Source: Moorena producens 3L (GTDB lineage Bacteria > Cyanobacteriota > Cyanobacteriia > Cyanobacteriales > Coleofasciculaceae). Taken from it: a stretch of 64,000 bases of DNA. Positions 54,937-63,518 of the stretch are shown here, piece by piece. The notes below the pieces were generated by a model. The model was not told where the DNA came from. It did not search any database and saw nothing but the letters and a program-made list of their open reading frames with translations. The stretch is from positions 95,568 through 159,567 of the forward strand of contig NZ_GL890942.1 of assembly GCF_000211815.1 (NCBI RefSeq). The letters are read 5' to 3'. The first letter of the stretch is position 1, and each line of letters starts with the position of its first letter. Made by a program: the position numbers and the translations under genes.

Positions 54937-55566
54937 TTGGATACCAAGCAACAAAATTGGATACAAAAAAAAGCCATTTATACTCCCGATCAATTGAGCG
55001 TTAATGGTGTCGAAGTAATGCAGGACTGGGAAATTCCGTATATGAAGAAGTTGGCTTCAATCGCAACTTCAAATGGCGGACAAGTACTAGAATTAGGCTT
55101 TGGACTTGGATTATCAGCAGGTTTTATTCAAGACTCCCCCGACATTGAGAAACATACGATCCTTGAAGCCCACCCAGATGTACGCGAATTCGCGCAACAA
55201 AAATTCCCTGAAGCCTTGAGGATAGGTAGGATGGAAATTGTCCCAGGTTTTTGGCAAGAGGTTAGTTCACGTTTTGATGATGAGAGTTTTGATGGGATTC
55301 TGTTTGATACTGTCCCACTAACTCCAGAGGATGCAGGAAGTTTCCACCAACACGATTTTTTTAAGGAAGCGGGTCGGTTACTCAAAAAAAATGGAACATT
55401 TACTTATTTTTCACGGGTTGCCACTGAAATACCAGAAGCACATCAAAAACTATTGCAAGAAGCTGGCTTTTCCAAGATCGATTTTGAGGTTGTTGATGTA
55501 AATCCACCCCTACCTTCTCAGTATTGGGACTACAAAACAATCGGAGCTCCCATCATTAAGAAATGA
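54937..55566 (+). CDS. Guanidinoacetate N-methyltransferase-like (GAMT)
   Basis: 209 residues from TTG 54937, supported by AAGGA seven bases upstream. SAM fold: VLELGFGLGLS (about 50-60, motif I) and ILEAHPDV (motif II). GAMT-specific features: VMQDWEIPYMKKLA near residues 27-40 with Glu32, GFWQEVSSRFDDESFDGILFDTVPL with the substrate-binding Asp124, and HQHDFFKEAGRLLKKNG. The fit to GAMT is better than to PRMT2-type relatives because of this Asp-Thr-x-Pro-Leu loop. Directly downstream of an AGAT gene, so the pair would convert arginine and glycine to creatine. Confidence 0.82.
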   Translation: MDTKQQNWIQKKAIYTPDQLSVNGVEVMQDWEIPYMKKLASIATSNGGQVLELGFGLGLSAGFIQDSPDIEKHTILEAHPDVREFAQQKFPEALRIGRMEIVPGFWQEVSSRFDDESFDGILFDTVPLTPEDAGSFHQHDFFKEAGRLLKKNGTFTYFSRVATEIPEAHQKLLQEAGFSKIDFEVVDVNPPLPSQYWDYKTIGAPIIKK

Positions 55567-55861
55567 CCCTACCATCTTCTCTATTCTTGAGGTCTCAAAT
55601 ATTGCATTAACACTTAGGGACTCTTGGAGACTGGTTCCATACTATGGGTAAATCGATCAAATGTCTTTTAGTCAAGGATTTCGACAATAGATCTCTAAAA
55701 TCTAATCAGGAGAAGTTTACAATCATTGGGGACAGCAACTATCGGGACTTAAACGATAAAAAGAGCAAAATTATGGTATAATCTATGATGGATCAACCTT
55801 TCACGTCGAAAGGGCGATTTACTCGCCCTAGGAGGCGCGCACCGTGATTATTTGATCACCA
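55567..55861. other. Gap after GAMT gene
   Basis: Contains an extended -10 (TGG-TATAAT, 55775-55782), an AGGGCGA-tttac-TCGCCCT hairpin (55812-55830) directly before AGGAGG, and a GTG followed by a stop four codons later. Looks like a remnant expression signal of a lost gene, perhaps the transposase below. Confidence 0.5.
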
Positions 55862-56113
55862 ATGTTGAGGCAAAAAAAAGTAACAAAACAGTGGATAGTA
55901 ATGACCTATTCCCAAAGAAATTGGGTGGAAGTATTTTCTTGGGAAGCCAAGGGTTGGCTAGGGTTGAAAGAATACCAAGTCAGGGATAAAAGAAGTCTAA
56001 TTCACCATTTTATTCTAGTATTTTGTGCCTATATTTTTATTCTTTGGCATAAGTTAACCGGGGGATTACTTTGGCGATGGGCGTTCCAAACCTTGGCCAC
56101 GCTACGCGAATGA
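55862..56113 (+). pseudogene. Transposase C-terminal relic (IS701/IS4-like)
   Basis: 83 codons containing QWIVMTYSQRNWVEVFSWEAKGW and LGLKEYQVRDKRSL, the carboxy-terminal catalytic region (the Glu of the DDE triad in WVEVF..EAKGWLGL) of DDE transposases of the IS701 group. The amino-terminal three quarters are absent; the 3' end runs into the GGCCACGCTACGCGAATGA repeat. Confidence 0.8.
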
Positions 56114-56309
56114 ATACTTTTACAGAAGCCTTGGAGGCTTTCCGTACAGCTATGTCTTTTCGTTTCTTTAATTGGCTAACTAACTCACAATCAGGAGGTG
56201 TTTGCTGCTTATAAAGCCAGTTTAGGCTTCATTTGGGCTTGATTTTTGTTTAAGTCCCACTAAAAGACCAGTTTTTCTGGCCTCTCACGATTTTTGATCA
56301 AAAAAAGCG

Positions 56310-56402
56310 ATGCAGCGCGGTCTTGGGGAGGCAGCGCGGTCTTGGGGGTCTCCCCCATGACCGCGCTGCCGTGGTTTCCCCCACTCGCTATTGCATCAAG
56401 AC
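56310..56402. repeat. GC-rich dispersed element
   Basis: GCGATGCAGCGCGGTCTTGG ... TCTCCCCCATGACCGCGCTGCC ... CCCCCACTCGCTATTGCATCAAGAC; contains long self-complementary parts (GGCAGCGCGGTC/GACCGCGCTGCC). Family members at 30025, 41440 and 43258. Confidence 0.8.
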
Positions 56403-56441
56403 ACGGTGGCAGTGCCACCGATTACGACAATAAGGATGTTA

Positions 56442-56603
56442 CTATTCTTCCGGTTCAAAATCTTCCTTACCGACCCCACAGACCGGGCATACCCAGTCAT
56501 CTGGAATGTCTTCAAAGGGTGTGCCCGGTGCAATGCCACTATCTGGATCCCCTACCTCTGGGTCATATACATAGCCGCAAGCGGTACAGACATATTTCTT
56601 CAT
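56442..56603 (-). CDS. Rubredoxin
   Basis: 53-residue soluble rubredoxin, too short for many ORF callers. MKKYVCTACGYVYDPEVGDP at the start and DDWVCPVCGVGKEDFEP near the end give both CxxC iron-binding knuckles (Cys6, Cys9, Cys39, Cys42) and the W/Y core. AGGAG lies eight bases upstream of the ATG at 56603. Single-electron carrier; no membrane anchor, so it is not the psbE-linked RubA. Lies downstream of the sulfotransferase operon on the same strand. Confidence 0.92.
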   Translation of the reverse strand: MKKYVCTACGYVYDPEVGDPDSGIAPGTPFEDIPDDWVCPVCGVGKEDFEPEE

Positions 56604-56698
56604 GGATATTCTCCTAAATTAGTGTTCTTCTCTCATGATTCTGATCATATCGTGTCCCGTTGTTTCGTTAGTGTTCTTTGTTATTGTTTTTTTATAAA

Positions 56699-57643
56699 TT
56701 AATTCCATGACTCCCATGGCACTGAGCGACCAAGTAGTTCTTCCAATGCTGTAACTTCCTGTTTATAATACATAGTAAGAGCATTTTTGATAGCTGGTGA
56801 AATCGACACCTTTTCCTGAGGCTGCACATTAAGGCGTAAATAGATCGGATCCAAGGCTCGTCGAATTTTCCTCAAAACTTTGTGAATGGGTTTGTTTTGG
56901 GTATATTGACGCATACACTTTAAAAACTGCTCATAATTCCGGTGAAACCACCAATTTTTTACTGCCTTGCTGGGATTATATACTTTAAAGAGATAATCCC
57001 CATAGAAGCTGGAATCAATTCCTGCAAATCGACAAATTTTTTCAAGCACATATTTGGGATTACGGGATAATTCTTCATAAAAAGCCACATAAATTCTATC
57101 GGATCCGAATAACTCAAAGTAAGGTTTTAAGTAGACATAATAACGCCCTTGCTCAAGGGAACGCATATAGGTATAGGTATTTTCGTGCTCAAAATTATCT
57201 TTAATTAATTGCTGGTCAACATAGTTATCAAAGCTGATATTTTGAGGAAGATACTCTTTCTGTTTAGCAAATTTATACCAAGAGATTAAGCGAGAAACCG
57301 GTTCCCGTAGGATAAATATAAGTTTAACATTTGGTAGAGATTGTTTTATTTTATGGGGTGTACCTGATGAGTAAAGATAGTCTGGTGTTGCCTCCATCCG
57401 AATTTTTTCGACATTGGAGCACTGAGCATAACGAAAAATATCATCATATTTTTCTAGACCATCTTCATATCGATAGTTTGAAGCTTCTGGATAATCTTGA
57501 TCCAAAAAGAAGCGAATTTCTTTGAGGTTAGAGGTACAAACTTCAGGATGATCAGCTAGATAATAAAATAGTGATGTGGTTGCCGCTTTTGTCGTGCCTC
57601 CAATAATCAAGTAAGAGTGCTGTTTAAAACTTGAACTATTCAT
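56699..57643 (-). CDS. PAPS-dependent sulfotransferase
   Basis: 314 residues, cytoplasmic. 5' PAPS phosphosulfate loop IIGGTTKAATTSLFYYL (about 13-29) and 3' phosphate motif IFILREPVSRLISWYK (about 109-124), as in heparan-type and bacterial carbohydrate sulfotransferases. Starts 15 bases after the stop of the MurJ-like gene and is therefore likely co-expressed with the polysaccharide genes; would add sulfate to an exopolysaccharide or secondary metabolite. Confidence 0.88.
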   Translation of the reverse strand: MNSSSFKQHSYLIIGGTTKAATTSLFYYLADHPEVCTSNLKEIRFFLDQDYPEASNYRYEDGLEKYDDIFRYAQCSNVEKIRMEATPDYLYSSGTPHKIKQSLPNVKLIFILREPVSRLISWYKFAKQKEYLPQNISFDNYVDQQLIKDNFEHENTYTYMRSLEQGRYYVYLKPYFELFGSDRIYVAFYEELSRNPKYVLEKICRFAGIDSSFYGDYLFKVYNPSKAVKNWWFHRNYEQFLKCMRQYTQNKPIHKVLRKIRRALDPIYLRLNVQPQEKVSISPAIKNALTMYYKQEVTALEELLGRSVPWESWN

Positions 57644-57658
57644 AGATTTTATTACCCC

Positions 57659-59026
57659 TCATTCACTGTGATGTTTTTGCAGCAGAGAAACACCCTTTCG
57701 ATGGAGTAGATAGATGATGAGTATCACATAGATAATAGCCATAACAGGCCAACTCATAGCAATACCAATTAATTCCCAAACTTGCCAAAATAACCAACTC
57801 AGAGCAACCCCTACAAATGCCATGGTCACCATACTCCAGACAACCAAACCATAAGCTCTCTGAGCATATAAACCAGCTTCAAGCACGGGGATTAGAGAAA
57901 TAAATGCCAAGGACAGCCCTAACCAAAAGAATACTTGAGACGTCTGCTCAATAGAGGTAGCTTCAAAAGAACCATGTCCGTATAGCAAACGAATGATTTC
58001 TCCATGGGATACCACAATAAAAAGTACTGCAGGTAAGCTTACTAATAGAGTTTTGGTCAAGTTTTTGCGCAAAGCCGATCCCAACCGGGATTTATGCCCA
58101 GCTAAGTCATGCTCTGTCATGGCAGGCAAGCTGGTGGTAGCAATACTGACACCAATAATCGTTTGAGCAGCGGAGACGATCCGAATTGCAAAGTAGAATG
58201 TGGAGACCCCACCAACTGCTACTAAGGAAGGCAGCATCTGACTCTTGACTAGATTAGATGCGAGCTTAATCACAAAACCGATAGTAGGTAAAGAACCTGC
58301 TTGCCACAGACGCGCAAGGTCATCTTTGCCAGCCCACGCCAACCATTGATGTTGGTGTCCCGCTTTAAAAGCATCTAGAAATACCAGCACAAAGAATCCA
58401 CCAAATCCCAAGGTATAAGCGATCGCTATCCACAGAGCAATACTAGACTGTTGCCATGCCAACCCAATGGCAGCCACTACGAAACCTGGTGCGATCGCAT
58501 TCCGCAGAGCTACCGCACTAAAGCGCCTTTGGCTGTTGAGGATCACACTAAAGACCGCAATCCCAGGAGCAAACAAAACCATTGGCGCACAGATCCGAAA
58601 TAAAAACGTTGCTTGTGCTCTACCCTCTGGAGAAAATCCTGGGGCTAACCCAGTTATAATCAATGGCGCTATAATTTCCAACAGAACAGTTAGACTAACA
58701 CCGAGTACTAAAGCTAAGTTGACAATGCCACTGACCAAGCGATGATATTCCCTGTGATTCAGAGCATCTCGACGCTCCATGAACATTGGAACCAAGCTTT
58801 GTCTGGTTCCCTCCCGGCTCACGGTATCAATTAGTCGCGGTAAGCTGAGGGCAACAATCAAGGCATCTGTGGTTTGACTAGTCCCCAGTTTCGCCGCCAT
58901 CAAAATGTCCGCAACCCACGCCAGTAGCATACCGAAGAAGGTCAGAGACATCACTCGCAGCGTGGGAGATTTCCACCCTTTGATTATACGGTTGGATAGG
59001 TTCATCAGATTACTTACTGCCAACAC
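57659..59026 (-). CDS. MurJ/MviN-family lipid-linked oligosaccharide flippase
   Basis: 455 residues, about twelve to fourteen membrane helices. MAAKLGTSQTTDALIVA is the typical MviN start, then SRE-GTRQSLVPMF and LAPGFSPEGRAQATFLFRI. Located between a Wzz-like and a sulfotransferase gene, so it more likely exports a polysaccharide repeat unit than lipid II; cell-wall MurJ would be encoded elsewhere. Confidence 0.82.
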   Translation of the reverse strand: MLAVSNLMNLSNRIIKGWKSPTLRVMSLTFFGMLLAWVADILMAAKLGTSQTTDALIVALSLPRLIDTVSREGTRQSLVPMFMERRDALNHREYHRLVSGIVNLALVLGVSLTVLLEIIAPLIITGLAPGFSPEGRAQATFLFRICAPMVLFAPGIAVFSVILNSQRRFSAVALRNAIAPGFVVAAIGLAWQQSSIALWIAIAYTLGFGGFFVLVFLDAFKAGHQHQWLAWAGKDDLARLWQAGSLPTIGFVIKLASNLVKSQMLPSLVAVGGVSTFYFAIRIVSAAQTIIGVSIATTSLPAMTEHDLAGHKSRLGSALRKNLTKTLLVSLPAVLFIVVSHGEIIRLLYGHGSFEATSIEQTSQVFFWLGLSLAFISLIPVLEAGLYAQRAYGLVVWSMVTMAFVGVALSWLFWQVWELIGIAMSWPVMAIIYVILIIYLLHRKGVSLLQKHHSE

Positions 59027-59127
59027 CTGATTAAGGTAGCAGACTTGGGGTCTTTCTCTGTTAGTTTTCCGTGCTAGTAGTTTCCAACAATTAGATCCAA
59101 ATTGTTGCTACGTTTAAATTCACTGGT

Positions 59128-60582
59128 TTAAGACTCAGGTTGAAGTACCGGAGGGGAATCTTTAGGAGCGTCTGTCTTAGAACTTGGTTTTTCCCAGGCC
59201 AGGATAACCAGGCCAGTTGTCATTAACAGGGAAAGCGCCACAGCTCCCAACATTACCGTTTTTTTGGTATTACCAACAGGTTCTTTCGGTAAGTTCGGCT
59301 CTACTAACAATTGCAGGGTTGGATAAGCAGTAGCATGATCCGATTTATTCAGGTTTAATTGAGCCGACTTCGCCGTAAATATAGCTTCAGAGATTTGCAC
59401 CTCTCGCTCAAGCTCAGTCAGGGTTAACTGCTCCTGAATCAATGTCTGAAGTCTGGACTCTAGCTGAGCAATTTGTTCTGCCAAGGTGTTCACTTGACCG
59501 GTTAGTCCCTGCTGTTGAGCTCTCTGGTTGATTAACACTTGTGCCAGATTTGCTCGACCTGTCTGGGCATCTAAGCCTAAATTGAGATTATCCAAACGTT
59601 GAACATCCATCCCCTTGCCCAATAGCTGTTGGCTACGAGCAAGTAATGCCTCAAGCGCCGCTTGCTTCTTAGCTTTGAGATTAATCACCTGAGGGCTGTT
59701 TGGTGTCCATTGAGAATTTAGTATCGTTAGCTTAGCACTAATATCGCTATAGTTTTGCCAAAGTTTTTTAAACACTTCATCATCCTGAAGCATCAGAGCA
59801 TCGGCTGCTTGGTCAGTTGACAACCTTAGGTTAGCTTCTAGCTGCCTTAATCCAGAGGTAGCCGCTTGCTGCTGAGCCAATAAATTAGCACGCTGCACTC
59901 GCAACCTTTCTACTTCTTCTGAAAGGTTATTGATTTGTTCAGAAATTTTGAGCAGTGACTTCTTTTTGAATTGAGACAGCTTTGTTTGGGCGTTTTTTAA
60001 GTTACTATTAGCAGAGTCTAAAGCTAGCAACGTCTTGTTATCCTGACGAGCTGATTCTTCTGCTCTTAAGTAATCAATCCGCTTGACTAAAGCTTGATAA
60101 AAAGCCTGAGTATTTCGCTGAGCGTCCGATGGGCTTTTGCCATCCGCTTCAAACTCTATGATAGTGGTACCTCTATCCAAATAAACCCTTGGCTTGGCAA
60201 ACTCTTCAAAATCTTTGACTGAGGTATTAACAGCAGCAGCAGCTTCAGTTAATACGACGTCACTCATGGCGATATACTGGTAGTTTTGTCGTGGATCTAC
60301 CTTTAAAAGATATCCGTAAGGAGATTTCTCACCTGGATTGGAGGAAGCTTGACCGACTCCAGGGAGTTGAACAGATCCTTGAGAACCCACACCAGGTATA
60401 ATTGCTGCTGCCTTACTGGTGTAAGTTGGAGGGATTTGCTCGAGCACAAAAAAAGCTAAACCCAAAATAGCAGCATTGCTCAAAATCCCCAAACTTATGT
60501 AGGAAAACCATTTCAACCCATTGGGTCGAGAACGTTGGCGTGCTTCTGGTAGGGCTCGAATCGGAATTGAAGATTCTGTCAT
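59128..60582 (-). CDS. Wzz/GumC-like polysaccharide chain-length protein
   Basis: 484 residues from ATG 60582 (an upstream frame reaches 60612). Membrane helices at about 30-50 and 445-465 flank a large periplasmic part: a Wzz-type beta region (residues 55-160) and a long coiled coil (180-390: NLKNAQTKLSQFKKKSL, EEVERLRVQRANLLAQQQ). The proline-rich motif before the second helix (PTLQLLVEPNLPKEPVG) is the classic polysaccharide co-polymerase signature. No BY-kinase domain, so any tyrosine kinase is separate. First of three same-strand polysaccharide genes. Confidence 0.87.
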   Translation of the reverse strand: MTESSIPIRALPEARQRSRPNGLKWFSYISLGILSNAAILGLAFFVLEQIPPTYTSKAAAIIPGVGSQGSVQLPGVGQASSNPGEKSPYGYLLKVDPRQNYQYIAMSDVVLTEAAAAVNTSVKDFEEFAKPRVYLDRGTTIIEFEADGKSPSDAQRNTQAFYQALVKRIDYLRAEESARQDNKTLLALDSANSNLKNAQTKLSQFKKKSLLKISEQINNLSEEVERLRVQRANLLAQQQAATSGLRQLEANLRLSTDQAADALMLQDDEVFKKLWQNYSDISAKLTILNSQWTPNSPQVINLKAKKQAALEALLARSQQLLGKGMDVQRLDNLNLGLDAQTGRANLAQVLINQRAQQQGLTGQVNTLAEQIAQLESRLQTLIQEQLTLTELEREVQISEAIFTAKSAQLNLNKSDHATAYPTLQLLVEPNLPKEPVGNTKKTVMLGAVALSLLMTTGLVILAWEKPSSKTDAPKDSPPVLQPES

Positions 60583-60651
60583 CTGTCTGTCATCAAAATA
60601 GATGCAGTCCACAAATTTACATTCAGACTAAATTATGAATATTTTGTGATT

Positions 60652-60800
60652 TTGACATCTCCCCCGGCTGAAGCACAGGGGATTCTACAAGGTTCCTACA
60701 AGGCAGGTTGAAACCGTGCCTTGTAGCTTCTCGTCCTATATGATCTTTTCATAGAGTTGAAAAGATCATACCGGTGCGGTAGTGTCAATGCTCCCCTACC
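60652..60800 (-). ncRNA. Predicted TnpB guide RNA (reRNA/omega RNA)
   Basis: On the minus strand the end of tnpB and the right end form three successive hairpins: a perfect 13 bp stem TATGATCTTTTCA...TGAAAAGATCATA (60739-60770), a perfect 10 bp stem CTACAAGGCA...TGCCTTGTAG (60696-60726, overlapping the tnpB stop codon), and the terminal CCCC...GGGG hairpin. In known systems the guide segment would be the DNA next to the right end, here from 60651 downward. Confidence 0.6.
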
Positions 60801-62075
60801 CACCTTGGTCAGGTCAAGACCTAACTGTGTGGCTACTTTTCTAGCTATATTTGCAGCACCGTTACAATCGGCATTAATTAGCCAACCATTAGAAGTTTTG
60901 TACAGACCACGCCTAACTCGTTTGCCCGACGGTTTCCATCCTTTGGGTTTTTCGCCGTGTCTTGGGAGGCTGTCGGAGTCAAGATAAGACGCTTTGCTGG
61001 TGTACGCTTCCTCGGTAATTGTTAGCTTAATTCCATACTCAGGACAAAGCTGTTTCAGTCGTTCAATCAGTCTTTTTGTTGGAATGACCACAAAATTCTG
61101 ATTACCCCGTTTCCCCATGCTTGAGGAATCTTTCTGTCCTTCGTTCCAACCAATGACGAGGTTTCCAACGCAATCGCTCAGGCACCGATTAATAATAAAA
61201 CGGGCGGCTTTGTTGATCGCATCCCTGATTTGATTGTTTCTTCTGCGTTGGACACGATCTAAGTTTGAATCCCAGTATAATTCAGGCTTTCCAGCTTTAT
61301 ATTTGGCAACCAACCTGGCATAAGCCTGATTCAGAGACTTGAGCTTTCTGCCATCAATAATCAGGCTTCTCCCATGGGTTGAAACTCCGGTTAACCAGTT
61401 GTCCCCGCCGTGATCAAAACTCCATGCTTGGAAATAGTCTAGATTGGGATTATTTTCCACCGGTTGTTTTCCATCATCAATTACCCAATCGATCCATAAT
61501 TGGCCTAGATACGGGCGAATAGTAACCTGTTTGACCCAATCTGGATCTATGAACCCTGGAGGTTCTAAGGCGATCTCAGTAAGCAGTTCAGGTCTACTTT
61601 CCTTGCTGATCGACGGGTAAAACAAACCGTTCTTATAGTTGAGCGCTTGTCTGGGAAAAGTGACGGCAGCTAGCCCGCCTTTCTTGCGGTACCTAAGCAG
61701 TTTTGGTCTATCGACTTGGCCTTTGTAGTAAAGGCTGACTAATTGGTTATAGCTAGTGATTGACTCGGCTACAGTTTTAAGAGTTTGTTGTGCTGACTGA
61801 GCCGCCATTGCCTTGTAATGAGGGTTGTCTTTCAAGCTGTTGCATAGCTCAGCATACTTGAGGGCGCACTTGTAAGTCTTCCAACCATAGCGCAGTTCAT
61901 CCCCCCGCCAGTAAGTTGTAAATGCCTCTGGTTGCTGTTTCAACCAACTATAATGCTTCTGTTTGGAGTAATAGACTGCACAATTTATCAAGCTATTCGC
62001 TTGCTCACACTGAAATAGCCAGAAAGCATTTTCTTCGTCTGAAAACGTTGCTTTTACTGGAATTGTTTTGTACAT
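60696..62075 (-). CDS. tnpB: RNA-guided endonuclease TnpB (OrfB)
   Basis: 459 residues. RuvC triad: Asp221 in WSFDHGGDNWLTG, Glu355/356 in LTITEEAYTSKAS, Asp403 in INADCNGAANIARK. An N-terminal helix-turn-helix/WED portion precedes it. The usual CxxC...CxxC zinc ribbon between Glu and the last Asp is absent: KASYLDSDSLPRHGEKP fills the place. Strong start: GGGAGGTGATAG before ATG, and TATAAT at about 62100. C-terminal tail after residue 430 is basic and overlaps the RNA hairpins. Looks intact. Confidence 0.92.
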   Translation of the reverse strand: MYKTIPVKATFSDEENAFWLFQCEQANSLINCAVYYSKQKHYSWLKQQPEAFTTYWRGDELRYGWKTYKCALKYAELCNSLKDNPHYKAMAAQSAQQTLKTVAESITSYNQLVSLYYKGQVDRPKLLRYRKKGGLAAVTFPRQALNYKNGLFYPSISKESRPELLTEIALEPPGFIDPDWVKQVTIRPYLGQLWIDWVIDDGKQPVENNPNLDYFQAWSFDHGGDNWLTGVSTHGRSLIIDGRKLKSLNQAYARLVAKYKAGKPELYWDSNLDRVQRRRNNQIRDAINKAARFIINRCLSDCVGNLVIGWNEGQKDSSSMGKRGNQNFVVIPTKRLIERLKQLCPEYGIKLTITEEAYTSKASYLDSDSLPRHGEKPKGWKPSGKRVRRGLYKTSNGWLINADCNGAANIARKVATQLGLDLTKVGRGALTLPHRYDLFNSMKRSYRTRSYKARFQPAL

Positions 62076-62444
62076 CTTACTATCACCTCCCTCTCTTTAT
62101 TATAACCTATTGGAATAGATACGGCGGGGTAAACCCCGTCCCGGGAGTTTCATCCCGGAGACGAAACCGTAAACCCTTTTGAAAAGGGAGGCTCTCACGT
62201 TCCCAGTATTTTTGGTAGTTCAGATCCCATGCTTTTAAACGATGGCGACCAATGGCATAAATCCTTTAGCTGCCATTTATTATAGAACTAGATGACAGAA
62301 CTAGATGACGCACACAATAGTTTTTTGCCCATTAATTAAAATAACACCCCCATAGGACTACAGATCCAGATGGGGTTAGCCAAGACCAACTAACAACGGC
62401 GTAGCCTAATTGAGCTTAAGATTGACAATCTCAATCAGTTTTGA

Positions 62445-62630
62445 TCAATTTTCAACCTACCCTACAAGGGACGCCAAGCCTTAACAACCTACCCTATGGG
62501 AACGCTAAGGGCGAACAACCCACAACCTTCAACCTTCAACCTTCAACCTTCAACCTTCAACCTTTAACCTTTAAACTTCAACCTTTAACCCCCAACCTCC
62601 AACCTCCAACCTCAAACTTTAAACCTTCAA
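62445..62630. repeat. CAACCTT/ACCTCCA array
   Basis: Degenerate AACCTTC, AACCTTTA and AACCTCC units from 62517 to 62630 and an ACGCTAAGGGCGAAC repeat before; the stop codon of proC lies at its edge. The ORF 62441-62791 is only translated repeat. Confidence 0.85.
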
Positions 62631-63451
62631 CCCCGCAACTCCCGAGAACGCTGATAAGACCCCAAAACCGCTTCAATCAAAGCCGAGCGAAAACCAGCCT
62701 TCTCCAACTTAGCGATCGCAGCAATTGTCGTTCCCCCAGGACTAGTAACCTGATCCTTCAATTGAGCTGGATGTATTTGAGTTTCCTTTAACAGCTGGGC
62801 TGTCCCCAATACTGTAGACTGGGCCAACTGCAATGCGATCGCTCTGGGTAATCCAGCTGCCACGCCCCCATCTGCTAGGGCTTCCACCAAAATCGCCACA
62901 TAAGCTGGGCCTGACCCAGATAAACCGGTCACCGCATCCATCAGGTGTTCCGGAATCTCGACTACTTCACCAACAGCCCTAAAAATTGTCTTTGCTCGCT
63001 CCATTTGATCAGGCGAAACCCATTTTCCAGCAGCTAGTGCTGTGATTCCCGCCCCAACTGTTGCAGGAGTATTAGGCATTGCCCGGATCACTGACTGGGA
63101 TGGAAAAGCGGTTTCCAGTCGTTCCAGAGGCACTCCAGCTAGAATTGAAATCACCATTGGCAACGTTCCTAAGCTGTGACCGTTGTCACCTCTACCCATT
63201 GCCAGTTCTGCCGCTACCGCTTCAAATACCTGAGGTTTAATTGCCAGTAACAAAACCTCTGATGCTGCCGCTGCCGCTTGGTTATTGGCAGTGACCCTTA
63301 TCCCGTATTTTTGCGCCAAACCATCACGGCGCTGCTCCAGCAGCTCACTCACCAAGACCTGATCAGGCTGGTAAAGTTGTTGGGCAAGTAGACGGGATAG
63401 GAGGGCTTCTCCCATGACACCGCCACCAATTATGCCAAGTTTTATAGGCAA
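62627..63451 (-). CDS. proC: Pyrroline-5-carboxylate reductase
   Basis: 274 residues; last step of proline synthesis, NAD(P)H-dependent. N-terminal Rossmann LGIIGGGVMGEALLS, IKPQVFEAV, MPNTPATVGAG, and the C-terminal signature GLSGSGPAYVA plus SPGGTTIAAI. Normal length. sepF lies 67 bases upstream on the same strand, a conserved cyanobacterial pair. Confidence 0.96.
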   Translation of the reverse strand: MPIKLGIIGGGVMGEALLSRLLAQQLYQPDQVLVSELLEQRRDGLAQKYGIRVTANNQAAAAASEVLLLAIKPQVFEAVAAELAMGRGDNGHSLGTLPMVISILAGVPLERLETAFPSQSVIRAMPNTPATVGAGITALAAGKWVSPDQMERAKTIFRAVGEVVEIPEHLMDAVTGLSGSGPAYVAILVEALADGGVAAGLPRAIALQLAQSTVLGTAQLLKETQIHPAQLKDQVTSPGGTTIAAIAKLEKAGFRSALIEAVLGSYQRSRELRG

Positions 63452-63518
63452 CCCAACACCTCTCTTTTCAAATATTAATGTTATTCTTGAACACTAGACA
63501 CTTGTCAAGTCCTGACTC

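Larger units (their letters stand above)
60652..62200 (-). mobile_element. Solo tnpB element of the IS200/IS605 superfamily
   Basis: Right end: GAATCCCC...GGGGGAGATGTCAA hairpin finishing near 60652. Left end: upstream of tnpB, three small hairpins (CCTTTT-c-AAAAGG, CGGGA...TCCCG, CGGGGT-tt-ACCCCG; 62120-62185). No tnpA transposase, so mobility would need help in trans. It separates the Wzz-like gene from the proC side. Exact ends are estimates. Confidence 0.8.

Noticed and set aside
62441..62791. 116-residue ORF on the plus strand
   Set aside because: Its first two thirds are translated repeat (STFNLQP) and the rest is antisense to proC.
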